Assembly (NCBI RefSeq): GCF_001895005.1
Contig: NZ_BCXH01000006.1
Coordinates: forward strand, 124,001-188,000
Length of the DNA: 64,000 bases
Origin: Rhodococcus yunnanensis NBRC 103083
Lineage (GTDB): Bacteria; Actinomycetota; Actinomycetes; Mycobacteriales; Mycobacteriaceae
Reading direction: 5' to 3'
Shown: positions 17,818-27,048 of the stretch, one piece after another
Layout: each line of letters starts with the position of its first letter
How positions within the stretch are numbered: the stretch's first letter is position 1
Notes under the pieces: model-generated
Told to the model about the DNA's origin: nothing
The model's database searches: none
The model's input: the letters and a program-made list of their open reading frames with translations, nothing else
Translations under genes and position numbers: made by a program

Positions 17818-19216
17818 CGCTCGGGAACAGACCGCTGCCAGTTCGCGCAGAGATGTCTTCGTCTGCGCAGCAGCCGGTTTCACCACCCTGCTCGACTCCG
17901 CGGTACTCGGTATCGGAATCCCGGCGATACGGGGCTCCCTCGACGCCGGTACCGCGGAGGTGCAATGGATCCTGGCAAGTTATTCGCTGACGTTCGGCCT
18001 TGCGCTCGTACCCGCGGGCAGATTGGGCGACGTCATCGGTCGTCGTCGACTCTTCCTGTTCGGTCTGTCGTTGTTCGCGGTGATGGGTCTGCTCGGCGCA
18101 GTCGCGGCGGAGCCGTGGATGATCGTCGCGGCCCGGCTGGGTCAGGGGATCGGTGCGGGAACCGTCAGCTCGCAGGTGCTGGGGATCATCACCGATCGCT
18201 ACAAGGGCAAGGAGCGCGCACAAGCGCTCGGGGCGTACAGCACTGCGGGCGGGCTCGCGGGCCTGATCGGACCTGTACTCGGCGGAGCGCTCCTCGGTGT
18301 CGCGAGCCCGGACGTGGGCTGGCGACTGCTGTTGGTTCTCAACGTCCCGTTCGCCGTCATCACGTTGATCGCTGCCGCGCTGTGGCTCCGACGCGACGAG
18401 GCACGCCGGAGCGGTGCGAGCATCGACATCGTCGGACTGATCGCACTCGCGGTGGCGACGCTGCTTCTGCTGCTGCCGATGGTGTCCTCGCTCGGGCCGA
18501 TCTTCGCCACCGTGTCGGTTCTCGGCTCCGCCGCGACACTGTGCGGATTCTGGTTCTGGGAACGGCATTTCGCTGCAGGCGGCGGAACTCCCGTGCTGCT
18601 CCCAGCGCTGCTGGCCTCGCGCGGATACACGCTGGGAACGCTGGTGGCGATGTTCTGGTTCGGCGCTGTGCTCGCTCTCAACGCGGTACTGAGCCTCTAC
18701 CTGATCGAAGGGTTGGGATACCCCGCGCTGCAGGCGGCGCTCATCATGGCGGGCAGTTCGCTGCTGATGGCGGTGACGTCGGCGTTCGGGTGGCGGATCG
18801 TTGCACGGCTCGGTAGAACCGCAGTGGTCGGAGCCGTCGTGCTCGAGTTGCTCGTGGTCGCAGGCTATGTCGGGGTGGTCAACGTGGTGCCCCGCGAGTA
18901 CACGGTCCTCTCGTTCGCGGTCCTGGCCGTATTCTCCGGCATCGCAAGCGGATTCGTCGACGCACCCAACCGCGGCATGACGCTCGAATACGCACCCGCC
19001 GGGGCCAACGGCGTCGCCGCAGGATTTCTGCAACTGTCCCAGCGATTGTCGGCGACGATATCGTTGGCTGCGGTGTCCGGCATCTACCTCGGCATACTCG
19101 CCGCAGACTCCGAGGATTTCGGCCGGGCAGTCGGCGGCGGACTCGGGGTGTGCGGCCTGATGCTCGTGGCATCTCTCGTATGTGCGGTAGTGGACGGACG
19201 AAGGAGGCGGGTATGA
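17789..19216 (+). CDS. MFS transporter, DHA2 (EmrB/QacA) type
   Basis: 475 residues, strongly hydrophobic, with about fourteen membrane segments. TTLLDSAVLGIGIPAIRGSL near 32 and WILASYSLTFGLALVPAGRLGDVIGRR near 61 are the DHA2 hallmarks. Proton-driven efflux is expected, perhaps of a toxic desulfurised by-product or a cysteine derivative. GTG 17789 lies inside the end of the monooxygenase gene (29-bp overlap), so it belongs to the same operon. Confidence 0.85.
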   Translation: MRPISALQADAREQTAASSRRDVFVCAAAGFTTLLDSAVLGIGIPAIRGSLDAGTAEVQWILASYSLTFGLALVPAGRLGDVIGRRRLFLFGLSLFAVMGLLGAVAAEPWMIVAARLGQGIGAGTVSSQVLGIITDRYKGKERAQALGAYSTAGGLAGLIGPVLGGALLGVASPDVGWRLLLVLNVPFAVITLIAAALWLRRDEARRSGASIDIVGLIALAVATLLLLLPMVSSLGPIFATVSVLGSAATLCGFWFWERHFAAGGGTPVLLPALLASRGYTLGTLVAMFWFGAVLALNAVLSLYLIEGLGYPALQAALIMAGSSLLMAVTSAFGWRIVARLGRTAVVGAVVLELLVVAGYVGVVNVVPREYTVLSFAVLAVFSGIASGFVDAPNRGMTLEYAPAGANGVAAGFLQLSQRLSATISLAAVSGIYLGILAADSEDFGRAVGGGLGVCGLMLVASLVCAVVDGRRRRV

Positions 19217-20334
19217 AGTTTTCGTGGTTTCTTCCGACCGGAGGTGACGACGAGCGTCTCGGCGGCAGCTCGCACGGCGTCGCGATCGGTGGTAGCTCGC
19301 AGTCGGTCAGCGACACCGGCCATCGGGACGCCTCCCTTGCGTACCTGACCGAACTCGCGCAGACCGTCGACCGCCTCGGCTTTCATGCCGTCCTGACCCC
19401 GACCGGCGGTCACTGCGAGGACGCCTGGCTCGTCACCTCCGCACTCATCGCCGCAACCCGCGACCTCAAGTTCCTCGTCGCTTTTCGGCCGGGCGCCGTG
19501 GCGCCGGTGTTGTCGGCACAGATGGTCAGCACGTTCCAGCGATTGTCGGGTGGCAGGGCACTGCTCAACGTCGTCGTCGGTGGTGACGACGCCGAGCAGC
19601 GTGCCTACGGCGACACACTGGGCAAGGACGAGCGATACCGTCGGGCCGAGCGGTTCCTCGAGATCGCCCGCGCAGTGGGTGATGGCCGACCCGTGGCCGT
19701 CGACGACGAGTACTACACGGTCGACCGCCCGAGCGGAGCCGGATTCAGCGGCTACGCACCGGTGCCCATGCCGGATGTGTATCTCGGCGGGTCTTCGGAC
19801 GGCGCGATCGACGTCGCGGCCGCCCAGGCGGATGTGTTCCTGACCTGGGGTGAGCCGCCTGCCCAGGTTGCCGAGAAGGTGGCCGTCGTCAAGGATGCGG
19901 CGCGTAGGCGTGGCCGTGAGATCCGCGGCGGGATCCGGTTGCACGTCATCACACGGGAGACGTCCGACGAGGCGTGGGCAGCGGCGGAGAACCTGATCTC
20001 CGGGCTGGACGACGACCTGATCGCCCGGCGCCAGGAGGCGCTGCGGGGTATCGGCTCGGAAGGCCAGCGTCGAATGTTGGACCTGCACGGCGGTGATCGC
20101 GAGAAGTTGGTCGTGTCACCGAACCTGTGGGCCGGATTCGGGCTCGTCCGGGGCGGAGCGGGAACGGCCCTGGTGGGCAGCCACGACGAGGTGGCCGAAC
20201 GTATCTCCGAGTACCGCGACGCAGGGATCGAGGAGTTCATCTTCTCGGGTTACCCGCACCTGGAAGAGGCCGTCCACTTCGGGGAAGGCGTGATCCCGCG
20301 CTTTCAGCATGCGAATTCCCCGGTTACCAGCTAG
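19213..20334 (+). CDS. ssuD: FMNH2-dependent alkanesulfonate monooxygenase (SsuD)
   Basis: 373 residues, collinear with E. coli SsuD. Shared blocks include FSWFLPTGGDDERLG at the start, the active-site segment TPTGGHCEDAW with the conserved cysteine (Cys68 here, Cys54 in E. coli), VYLGGSSDGAIDVAA, VFLTWGEPPAQV, and VSPNLWAGFGLVRGGAGTALVG. It releases sulfite and an aldehyde from alkanesulfonates using FMNH2 and O2. A perfect AAGGAGG precedes ATG 19213. No SsuE-type flavin reductase is seen nearby. Last gene of block C. Confidence 0.93.
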   Translation: MKFSWFLPTGGDDERLGGSSHGVAIGGSSQSVSDTGHRDASLAYLTELAQTVDRLGFHAVLTPTGGHCEDAWLVTSALIAATRDLKFLVAFRPGAVAPVLSAQMVSTFQRLSGGRALLNVVVGGDDAEQRAYGDTLGKDERYRRAERFLEIARAVGDGRPVAVDDEYYTVDRPSGAGFSGYAPVPMPDVYLGGSSDGAIDVAAAQADVFLTWGEPPAQVAEKVAVVKDAARRRGREIRGGIRLHVITRETSDEAWAAAENLISGLDDDLIARRQEALRGIGSEGQRRMLDLHGGDREKLVVSPNLWAGFGLVRGGAGTALVGSHDEVAERISEYRDAGIEEFIFSGYPHLEEAVHFGEGVIPRFQHANSPVTS

Positions 20335-20347
20335 GAAAAGACCCCAA

Positions 20348-20378
20348 TTGGCGTCGACGGGGTAACAGCTCGTACACT
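20348..20378 (+). promoter_or_regulatory. Possible promoter for riboswitch block D
   Basis: TTGGCG at 20348-20353 and TACACT at 20373-20378 are separated by 19 bp, slightly long. The segment resembles the one before riboswitch copy 2 (GCGTCGACG then TACAAC), which supports a shared promoter architecture. Confidence 0.4.
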
Positions 20379-20391
20379 CGAGCACGTAACA

Positions 20392-20504
20392 CCATCCAGA
20401 GCGACCGAGAGACCTGGCTCTACGACGTCGCAGCAACCCCCCGAGGGCACCGGTCACACACGACACGATGCTTCGGGAGCGGGTGCTACCGCCGGGAACG
20501 ATGG
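20392..20504 (+). promoter_or_regulatory. SAM riboswitch, copy 3
   Basis: P1 is CCATC 20392-20396 with GATGG 20500-20504. The AGAGCGACCGAGAGACC block, P2 and CAGCAACC are conserved with copies 1 and 2. P3 is longer here (CCCGAGG region pairing with CTTCGGG). GGTGCTACCGCC closes the aptamer. GGAGG overlaps the end of P1 and serves the leader ATG at 20512, so SAM should switch off translation of the leader peptide, not directly of the transporter. Confidence 0.8.
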
Positions 20505-20511
20505 AGGATCG

Positions 20512-20667
20512 ATGCGCACCACCGACCGTGCTCGTTCACAGGGCCGTGCTTATTCACAGGGCCGTGCTTGTTCGCAGAGCCGGGCACTCGGTGCGGGCTT
20601 CGTCGACTCGTGGGGCCGCATACACGTCGACCTGTGCCGTGTGACGGGTTGCATCTGTCTCGACTGA
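20512..20667 (+). CDS. Cys-rich leader peptide 2
   Basis: A 51-residue ORF behind GGAGG. The N-terminal half contains three 6-residue repeats (SQGRAY, SQGRAC, SQSRAL) encoded by 18-bp DNA repeats. The C-terminal half is WGRIHVDLCRVTGCICLD, matching WRRLHVDLCR and CTC of leader 1. Cys codons lie at 20569, 20635, 20650 and 20656. The stop at 20665-20667 is inside the 5' arm of an intrinsic terminator, the classic layout of a ribosome-controlled attenuator. The N-terminal repeats are absent from leader 1. Confidence 0.75.
   Translation: MRTTDRARSQGRAYSQGRACSQSRALGAGFVDSWGRIHVDLCRVTGCICLD
20536..20589 (+). repeat. Three 18-bp repeats inside leader 2
   Basis: Units at 20536, 20554 and 20572; the first two differ at a single base, the third at several. 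They keep the reading frame of the leader and lengthen it by 18 codons. They may have arisen by slippage. The effect on ribosome timing is unknown. Confidence 0.6.
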
Positions 20668-20690
20668 GTCTTCTCGGTCGGGCATTTTTT
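20661..20690 (+). terminator. Intrinsic terminator (attenuator) after leader 2
   Basis: Stem CGACTGAG 20661-20668 with CTCGGTCG 20673-20680 (8 bp, one G-T pair), loop TCTT, then GGCA and a run of six T at 20685-20690. The 5' arm includes the leader stop codon. A ribosome paused at the Cys codon at 20656 would cover the arm and prevent termination; a free mRNA would terminate before the transporter genes. Confidence 0.75.
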
Positions 20691-20811
20691 CGTTCCACCC
20701 CTCTGTTGTTCACCCCCCCGTTGTTCACCCCTTTGTCGTCCTCACTGCAGCGCGCCCCGACGTCGTGGCAGCTGTGTGTTCGGCCGTCCCCGAAAGATCC
20801 GGAGTAACTCG

Positions 20812-22428
20812 GTGTCCTCACGATCCGTACGCGTAGGCGTCGGTGCGCTCGCTGCCCTCAGCGTCGTTCTGACCGCCTGTGGCGGAAGTTCCACATCCAC
20901 CTCTGCCGATGCCGGTGATCCCACGTCCGGCGGCACGCTGCGCTACGGGCTGTCAGGAGCACCGACTTGCTCGGATCCGGCGCAGTCCGGTACCAACCAG
21001 ACCATCTACGTCGTGCGGCAGATCGTCGATTCGCTCACCGACCAGGATCCCGAGACCGGTGAGATCACCCCGTGGCTCGCCGACAGCTGGGAGGTCTCCC
21101 CGGACGCCTCGTCCTTCACCTTCACGCTGAAGGACGGCGCGACGTTCAGCGACGGAACTCCGGTCGACGCCGAGGCGGTCAAGGCCAACTTCGATTCGAT
21201 CGTCAACGTGTTGGGCGGCGCCAAAGCGGCACTCGCGGCAAGCTATCTGTCGGGTTACACGGGCACCACAGTCGTCGACCCGCTGACGGCTCGCGTGGAC
21301 TTCAGCGGCCCCAATGCGCAGTTCCTGCAGGCGACCTCGACGGCACAGCTGGGTATCCAGTCACCCGAGACCGTGGCGCAGCCTGCCGAAGCGCGGTGCC
21401 TGGGCACCAACATCGGCAGTGGCCCGTTCACGTACGCCGACTACCAGCAGGACAAGTCGGTCACGCTGGCCAAGCGGGCGGGCTACAGCTGGGGTTCGGC
21501 AGCGTTCGGCCACGAGGGTGAGGCGTACCTGGACAAGATCGAGTTCACCGTCGTCCCCGAATCGGGCGTACGTACCGGCAGCCTCTCCTCGGATCAGCTC
21601 GACGCGGTCAGCGACGCGTTGCCGCAGGATGCGCCGCAGATCGAGGCCACTGGCGGACAGATCCTGACGACCTCGAATCCGGGCATTCCGTTCGGCTTCC
21701 AGCCCAACGTCACTCGCGGAGTACTGCAGGATCCCGAGGTCCGTAAGGCGCTCGTGCCGGCGATCAACCGTCAGGAACTCGTCGACACCGTGCTCGGTTC
21801 CGACTTCAAGCCCGCCACGAGCACGCTGGCGAGCAAGACACCCGGGTACACCGAACTGGCCGATGTGACCTACGACCCCGAGAAGGCCAAGTCGATCCTC
21901 GATGCCGCAGGGTGGGTTCCAGGAGCCGACGGCATCCGTGAGAAGGATGGCCAGAAGCTCAGCTTCAAGGTTCTCTTCAGCGCGGTGTTCGCAGGAAACC
22001 AGGCGATTCTCGAACTGACGCAGCAGCAGCTACGCGACGTCGGTGTCGACCTGCAGCTGGAGCTGGTCTCCAACTCGGAGGCGACTGCGCGTCAGGGCAC
22101 CAAGGACTACGACTCCACGTACTACAACAGCACGCGCGCCGACGGCGACATCCTGCGCACGACATTTGCTGTCGACGGCCGAAACCTCAATGCACGCGGT
22201 CCGATCCCGGAGCTCGACGCCTTGCTCACACAGGAGCTGGCCACCACGGACACCACCGAGCGCAACGAGATCATCGAGCAGGCGCAGCAGCAGGTTCTCG
22301 ACAACGGCCTGTGGATTCCGACCATTGAGTTGTCCCAGGCGATCGGCGCCGGCCCGAACGTGCAGGACCTGAAGTTCGAGGCATCGGCTCGTCTGCAGTT
22401 CTTCGACACCTGGCTGAGCGGACAGTAA
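20812..22428 (+). CDS. ABC importer substrate-binding lipoprotein, family 5
   Basis: 538 residues. A signal peptide ends in the lipobox LTAC, then a DppA/OppA-type domain follows: GGTLRYGLSGAPTCSDPAQS near 40 and DGTPVDAEAVKANFDSIV near 120. GTG 20812 is preferred because GGAG lies 7 bp upstream; a longer GTG start at 20776 would put a basic extension before the signal peptide. It is closely similar along its full length to the orphan binding protein at 43663. It sits downstream of the attenuator and upstream of its own permeases and ATPase. Confidence 0.88.
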   Translation: MSSRSVRVGVGALAALSVVLTACGGSSTSTSADAGDPTSGGTLRYGLSGAPTCSDPAQSGTNQTIYVVRQIVDSLTDQDPETGEITPWLADSWEVSPDASSFTFTLKDGATFSDGTPVDAEAVKANFDSIVNVLGGAKAALAASYLSGYTGTTVVDPLTARVDFSGPNAQFLQATSTAQLGIQSPETVAQPAEARCLGTNIGSGPFTYADYQQDKSVTLAKRAGYSWGSAAFGHEGEAYLDKIEFTVVPESGVRTGSLSSDQLDAVSDALPQDAPQIEATGGQILTTSNPGIPFGFQPNVTRGVLQDPEVRKALVPAINRQELVDTVLGSDFKPATSTLASKTPGYTELADVTYDPEKAKSILDAAGWVPGADGIREKDGQKLSFKVLFSAVFAGNQAILELTQQQLRDVGVDLQLELVSNSEATARQGTKDYDSTYYNSTRADGDILRTTFAVDGRNLNARGPIPELDALLTQELATTDTTERNEIIEQAQQQVLDNGLWIPTIELSQAIGAGPNVQDLKFEASARLQFFDTWLSGQ

Positions 22429-22430
22429 CC

Positions 22431-23438
22431 ATGATTCGTTACCTCGCACAGCGCGTACTGCAAGCCGTTCTGGTTCTGTGGGCTGCGTTCACGATCTCGT
22501 TCGGAGTGTTGTTCCTGCTCCCGTCCGATCCGGTGTCCCTTGCTGCGGATTCCGCGGGTTCGGGTACTCCGGTCGACGCAGCAGCCATCGCTGAACTGCA
22601 GGCGCGGTACGGCCTCGACCAGCCCGTCTGGGTTCAGTACTGGCACTCGCTCAGTGGCGCTGTGCGTGGTGACTTCGGTTACTCGATCTCCACCGGTCAG
22701 TCGGTGACGACGGCCATCTTCGACGCGCTGCCGAGCACGGTGGCGTTGGCGTCGACCGCACTGGTACTGGCGCTGCTGTTCGGCGGCACCCTTGCCTTCC
22801 TCGCCACCTACACCAAGGCCGGTTGGTTCAAGAACCTGCTGTTCTCGATCCCGCCGCTCGGCGTCGCGGTCCCGACCTTCTGGGTGGGTCTGCTGCTGCT
22901 GCAGGTGTTCTCGTTCCAGCTTCGGCTCTTCCCCGCGTTCGGTGATCAGGGTGCGTCCTCGCTGGTACTTCCGGCGATCACACTGGCACTGCCCACCGGC
23001 GCTGTCATCGCTCAGGTGCTCGCCACGTCGATGACGACGACGTGGAAGCAACCGTTCGTCGAATCCGCTCGCGCCAAGGGAGTCTCGCGCCTGCGGGTGC
23101 AGACCAAGCATGTGGCGCGGCTGTCCTCCATTCCCGCCTTCACCATCGCGGGAGTTCTGGTGGGCAATCTGCTGGCAGGCTCGGTCGTCGTCGAAACGGT
23201 GTTCTCTCGCGCCGGAGTCGGCCGATTGACCCAGACGTCGGTCATGGCACAGGACATCCCGGTGGTGCAGGGCATCGTGGTGCTGACCTCACTGGTGTTC
23301 GTGCTCGTCAATCTCGCCGTCGACCTTCTGTACCCGTTGATCGACCCGCGCATCGCCAGCGAGTACGCCAAGTCCGCGCCGAAATCCGCTGCCACGGGCG
23401 AGGTCGCGCAGGAGCAAGAGGAGAAAGCGCATGTCTGA
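22431..23438 (+). CDS. ABC importer permease, DppB family
   Basis: 335 residues. The DppB order is visible: an N-terminal helix, the external YGLDQPVWVQYWHSL segment near 63, PTFWVGLLLLQVFSFQ near 145 and the cytoplasmic loop SARAKGVSRLRVQTKHVARL near 205. It starts 2 bp after the binding-protein stop and overlaps the DppC start by 8 bp, so all parts of importer D are co-translated. Similar to the permeases at 2065 and 60396 but clearly diverged. Confidence 0.88.
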   Translation: MIRYLAQRVLQAVLVLWAAFTISFGVLFLLPSDPVSLAADSAGSGTPVDAAAIAELQARYGLDQPVWVQYWHSLSGAVRGDFGYSISTGQSVTTAIFDALPSTVALASTALVLALLFGGTLAFLATYTKAGWFKNLLFSIPPLGVAVPTFWVGLLLLQVFSFQLRLFPAFGDQGASSLVLPAITLALPTGAVIAQVLATSMTTTWKQPFVESARAKGVSRLRVQTKHVARLSSIPAFTIAGVLVGNLLAGSVVVETVFSRAGVGRLTQTSVMAQDIPVVQGIVVLTSLVFVLVNLAVDLLYPLIDPRIASEYAKSAPKSAATGEVAQEQEEKAHV

Positions 23439-24327
23439 CATCCTGACTCGCGAACTGGGCGTCGATACCCCGGAACCGGAGGTGCTGGCCCCGGCGGCCC
23501 CGACGAAGCGCAGGCGACTCTCGCTCCGGTGGGCGCTGAAGAACGTGTGGCTGGCCATCTCGATCGTGGTCCTGCTCCTCGCCGTCGGATTCGCCCTGTT
23601 CCCGTCGGCGTTCGCCAGCGGTGACCCACTCCAGGGTGTTCCGGCGGACAAGCTGCAGGGACCGAGCGCGACACACTGGTTCGGAACCGACAACATCGGC
23701 CGCGATCTGTACACGCGCGTCGTGCACGGCGCGGGACTGTCGTTGACGGCGACCCTGATGGCCGTCGCCATCGCGCTCGTCGTCGGCACTCTGATCGGGC
23801 TGCTGTCGGGAGCCGTCGGCGGTGTTCTCGATGCAGTGCTGATGCGCTTCGTCGATGTGCTCCTGTCGATTCCGGCACTGCTGCTGTCCTTGGCCTTGGT
23901 GACGGCACTGGGTTTCGGAACCCGCAACGTCGCCATCGCCGTCGGTGTGTCCCTCGTCGCCAACTTCGCGCGCGTCATGCGTTCGGAGGTACTGCGAGTG
24001 CGTCGCTCGCTCTACGTCGAGGCGGCATACGCGTCCGGGGTTCGGTGGTACGACGTGTTTCGCCGTCATATCCTGCGTAACTCGTACGCGCCGGTCATCG
24101 CGCTCGCCGCAGTCGAATTCGGCATGGCGGTGCTCGCGGTGTCCGCGCTGAGCTTCCTCGGATTCGGCGCGGTGCCGCCGACTCCGGAATGGGGTTCGTT
24201 GATCTCCGAAGGCCGTAACTTCCTCGCCACCGCCTGGTGGATGACAACTCTGCCCGGCCTGGTGATCGTGGCCGTCGTGTTGTCCGCGCACCGAGTCGGT
24301 CACGCTCTCGAAGGAGGCAAGCGATGA
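23431..24327 (+). CDS. ABC importer permease, DppC family
   Basis: 298 residues. [22 protein letters not shown] near 86 is the DppC signature. [20 protein letters not shown] carries the EAA loop near 200, and the last helices end with [21 protein letters not shown]. It forms the channel with the DppB protein upstream. Its TGA overlaps the ATPase ATG at 24324. Confidence 0.88.
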   Translation: MSDILTRELGVDTPEPEVLAPAAPTKRRRLSLRWALKNVWLAISIVVLLLAVGFALFPSAFASGDPLQGVPADKLQGPSATHWFGTDNIGRDLYTRVVHGAGLSLTATLMAVAIALVVGTLIGLLSGAVGGVLDAVLMRFVDVLLSIPALLLSLALVTALGFGTRNVAIAVGVSLVANFARVMRSEVLRVRRSLYVEAAYASGVRWYDVFRRHILRNSYAPVIALAAVEFGMAVLAVSALSFLGFGAVPPTPEWGSLISEGRNFLATAWWMTTLPGLVIVAVVLSAHRVGHALEGGKR

Positions 24328-25922
24328 GTCCGGTACTGAAGGTCGACAATCTGGAAGTGTCCTACGGCGACACTCCTGCCGTCCGAGGGATCAGCCTGAG
24401 CGTGGACAAGGGCGAGGTCGTCGCCATCGTCGGAGAATCCGGTTCCGGTAAATCCACGACCGCACACGCCCTCATCGGGCTGCTGTCGGGCACCGGCCAC
24501 GTCACCGGTGGCACGGTGCACTTCGACGGTGATCGCATCGACAACGCGTCGGAGAAGGCACTGGACCGGTTGCGCGGAGCCCACATCGGCCTCGTACCGC
24601 AGGATCCGACGACCTCGCTCAATCCCGTCATTCGGATCGGTGAACAGGTGGCCGAGGTGCTTCGCGTGCACGGCCTGGCCACCAAGCGCTCTGCGAAGAT
24701 CGAAGCGATCCGGATACTCACCGAAGCCGGGATAGACAACCCGGAACTCCGCGCACGTCAGTACCCACAGGATCTCTCCGGTGGCCAGCGCCAGCGAGTC
24801 CTCATCGGAATTGCGTTGGCGTGCAAACCCGAACTGGTCATCGCAGACGAGCCGACCAGTGCGCTCGACGTGACGGTACAGCGGCGGATCCTCGATCACC
24901 TCGACGCGCGCATCGCCGAGACGGGCGCAGCGGTGCTGCTGATCACCCACGATCTGGGCGTTGCAGCCGATCGGGCCGATCGGTTGGTCGTCATGAGCAA
25001 GGGTGTGATCGTCGAAACCGGTCCGACTGCCGAGGTTCTCGCCGACCCGAAGCACGAGTACACCAGGTCTCTGCTCGCGGCAGCGCCGAGCCTGAACTCG
25101 GCACTTCGCCCGCCGCGACCGTCGTCGGGAAACCCGATTCTGACGGTGAAAGATCTGTCCAAGACCTTCCGAATCGGACGCGGCGTCACGCTCGATGCCG
25201 TGAAGAACGCATCCATCACCGTCGAGCGTGGACACACTCTGTCTCTCGTCGGTGAATCAGGTTCGGGCAAGTCGACTCTCGCGCGTATCGCAATCGGGCT
25301 GGAGACCCCGACGAGCGGATCGGTCGAGTTCGACGGCACCGAGGTCACCTCGCTGCGTGGCTCGGCACTGCGCGCACTGCGTCGACGGGTCCAGATCGTC
25401 TACCAGAACCCGTACGCCTCGCTGAACCCGAAACTGCACGTCGATCAGATCATCGGTGAGCCCCTCGAGGCGTTCAAGGTCGGCACGTCCGCCGAGCGAT
25501 CCGCTCGGGTTGCCGAATTGCTCGATCAGGTTGCGCTGTCGAAGGATTACGCCAGGCGCCGGCCTGCGGAGCTGTCCGGCGGACAGCGTCAACGTGTTGC
25601 CATCGCCCGAGCGCTGGCACTACGACCGGATCTGGTGGTGCTCGACGAACCGGTGTCCGCCCTCGACGTGTCGGTGCAGTCGCAGATACTGTCCCTGCTC
25701 GACGACCTGCAGTCCGAACTCCACCTGAGCTACCTGTTCATCTCGCACGACCTGGCCGTGGTTCGCCAGATCAGCGACACCGTCGCGGTCATGCAGTCCG
25801 GCAACATCGTCGAATACGGGCCGACGGCACAGATATTCGATACACCACAACGCGCCTACACCCGTGAACTTCTGGCGGCCATTCCCGGTGGTTCGCTCGA
25901 CAAGGAGACCGCTCATGCCTGA
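24324..25922 (+). CDS. Fused DppD-DppF type ABC importer ATPase
   Basis: 532 residues with two nucleotide-binding halves. Half one: [36 protein letters not shown]. Half two: [39 protein letters not shown] 24324 has AAGGAGG upstream and overlaps the DppC stop; the longer upstream version lies inside dppC. Powers importer D. The 3' end overlaps the next LLM gene by 8 bp, which ties uptake and oxidation together. Confidence 0.9.
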   Translation: MSPVLKVDNLEVSYGDTPAVRGISLSVDKGEVVAIVGESGSGKSTTAHALIGLLSGTGHVTGGTVHFDGDRIDNASEKALDRLRGAHIGLVPQDPTTSLNPVIRIGEQVAEVLRVHGLATKRSAKIEAIRILTEAGIDNPELRARQYPQDLSGGQRQRVLIGIALACKPELVIADEPTSALDVTVQRRILDHLDARIAETGAAVLLITHDLGVAADRADRLVVMSKGVIVETGPTAEVLADPKHEYTRSLLAAAPSLNSALRPPRPSSGNPILTVKDLSKTFRIGRGVTLDAVKNASITVERGHTLSLVGESGSGKSTLARIAIGLETPTSGSVEFDGTEVTSLRGSALRALRRRVQIVYQNPYASLNPKLHVDQIIGEPLEAFKVGTSAERSARVAELLDQVALSKDYARRRPAELSGGQRQRVAIARALALRPDLVVLDEPVSALDVSVQSQILSLLDDLQSELHLSYLFISHDLAVVRQISDTVAVMQSGNIVEYGPTAQIFDTPQRAYTRELLAAIPGGSLDKETAHA

Positions 25923-27048
25923 CCGTACCTTTGTGATTGCCGTCGAACTGCACGGCACCGGCATTCACCCGCAGGCGTGGCGCCGGGAGGACTCGCGGGC
26001 GGAAGAACTGTTCACCGCGGACTACTGGACGGATCACCTGGAGATCGCCGACCGTGCGGGCATCGATGTCGCATTCATCGATGATTCGTTCGCGCTGCAA
26101 TCCAGCGCCGGTTCGGAGCTCGGCAGACTCGACGCCGCCTCCATCGCGGCGCGGGCCTCGGCGGGTACGCAGTCGATCGGGCTCGTTCCCACCGTCACCG
26201 TCACTCACACCGAGCCGTTCCACGTGTCCAAGCAGATCGCGAGCATCGACTACGCATCGAACGGCCGCGCAGGCTGGGAAGTCGCAGTGTCGGAGGGCCC
26301 CGATCAAGCGCGAGCATTCGGCCGCAAGCCCGAACAGAGCACCGACAGCCTCTGGCGCGAAGCCGACGAGGCCATCGAGGTCGTCACCAGGCTGTGGGAC
26401 AGCTGGGAGGACGACGCCGAAATTCGCGACGCGGCCACCGGGCGCTTCATCGACCGAGACAAGTTGCACTACATCGACTTCGAAGGTGAGAACTTCTCGG
26501 TCAAAGGGCCCTCGATCACCCCGCGATCACCACAGGGTCAGCCGATTGTCGTCATCCGTGCAAGTGCCGAGCCTTCCACTCCGCAGGCTCCGCTCCTGTC
26601 TCTCGCTGGAGCACGCGCCGACATCGTCCGCATCTCGGCTCCGACGGTGGAGGACGCCGCGACCATCGCTGCGGCAGTGCGCAGGGCCGTCGTTGCTGCA
26701 GGTCGTGACCCGCTCGACGTCCACGTCGTACTCGACCTCGAAGTCCTCGTCTCCGGGTCGGCCACAGACGATCTCGCTCAGCTCGAGAACTGGGCCCCGC
26801 ACTCGCCGGAATCGGTGACCTACCACGGCGACGCAGACGGACTGCGGTCGTTGCTCGAGCAGATCGCCGAATCCGGTGCAGTCGACGGCGTCACGCTGCG
26901 TCCCCTCGCGCTGGCCTCGACCCTGCCCGAGATTGCTACTCACGTCCTGCCGCAGCTGTCGTGGTCTCCCGTTTCGCGCGCAGGATCCCTGCGCGCGCGG
27001 CTCGGCCTGAAACGCCCGGTGAATCGTTACGCAAAGGAAGCGCAGTAA
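25915..27048 (+). CDS. LLM-fold protein, first member of a second tandem LLM pair
   Basis: 377 residues. [20 protein letters not shown] opens it; [17 protein letters not shown] near 120 and [32 protein letters not shown] near 168 match the gene at 15382, making them paralogues. AAGGAG precedes ATG 25915. TAATG overlap with the long NtaA-type gene that follows, exactly as in block C. The two pairs look like copies of one two-gene unit adapted to different substrates. Confidence 0.82.
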   Translation: MPDRTFVIAVELHGTGIHPQAWRREDSRAEELFTADYWTDHLEIADRAGIDVAFIDDSFALQSSAGSELGRLDAASIAARASAGTQSIGLVPTVTVTHTEPFHVSKQIASIDYASNGRAGWEVAVSEGPDQARAFGRKPEQSTDSLWREADEAIEVVTRLWDSWEDDAEIRDAATGRFIDRDKLHYIDFEGENFSVKGPSITPRSPQGQPIVVIRASAEPSTPQAPLLSLAGARADIVRISAPTVEDAATIAAAVRRAVVAAGRDPLDVHVVLDLEVLVSGSATDDLAQLENWAPHSPESVTYHGDADGLRSLLEQIAESGAVDGVTLRPLALASTLPEIATHVLPQLSWSPVSRAGSLRARLGLKRPVNRYAKEAQ

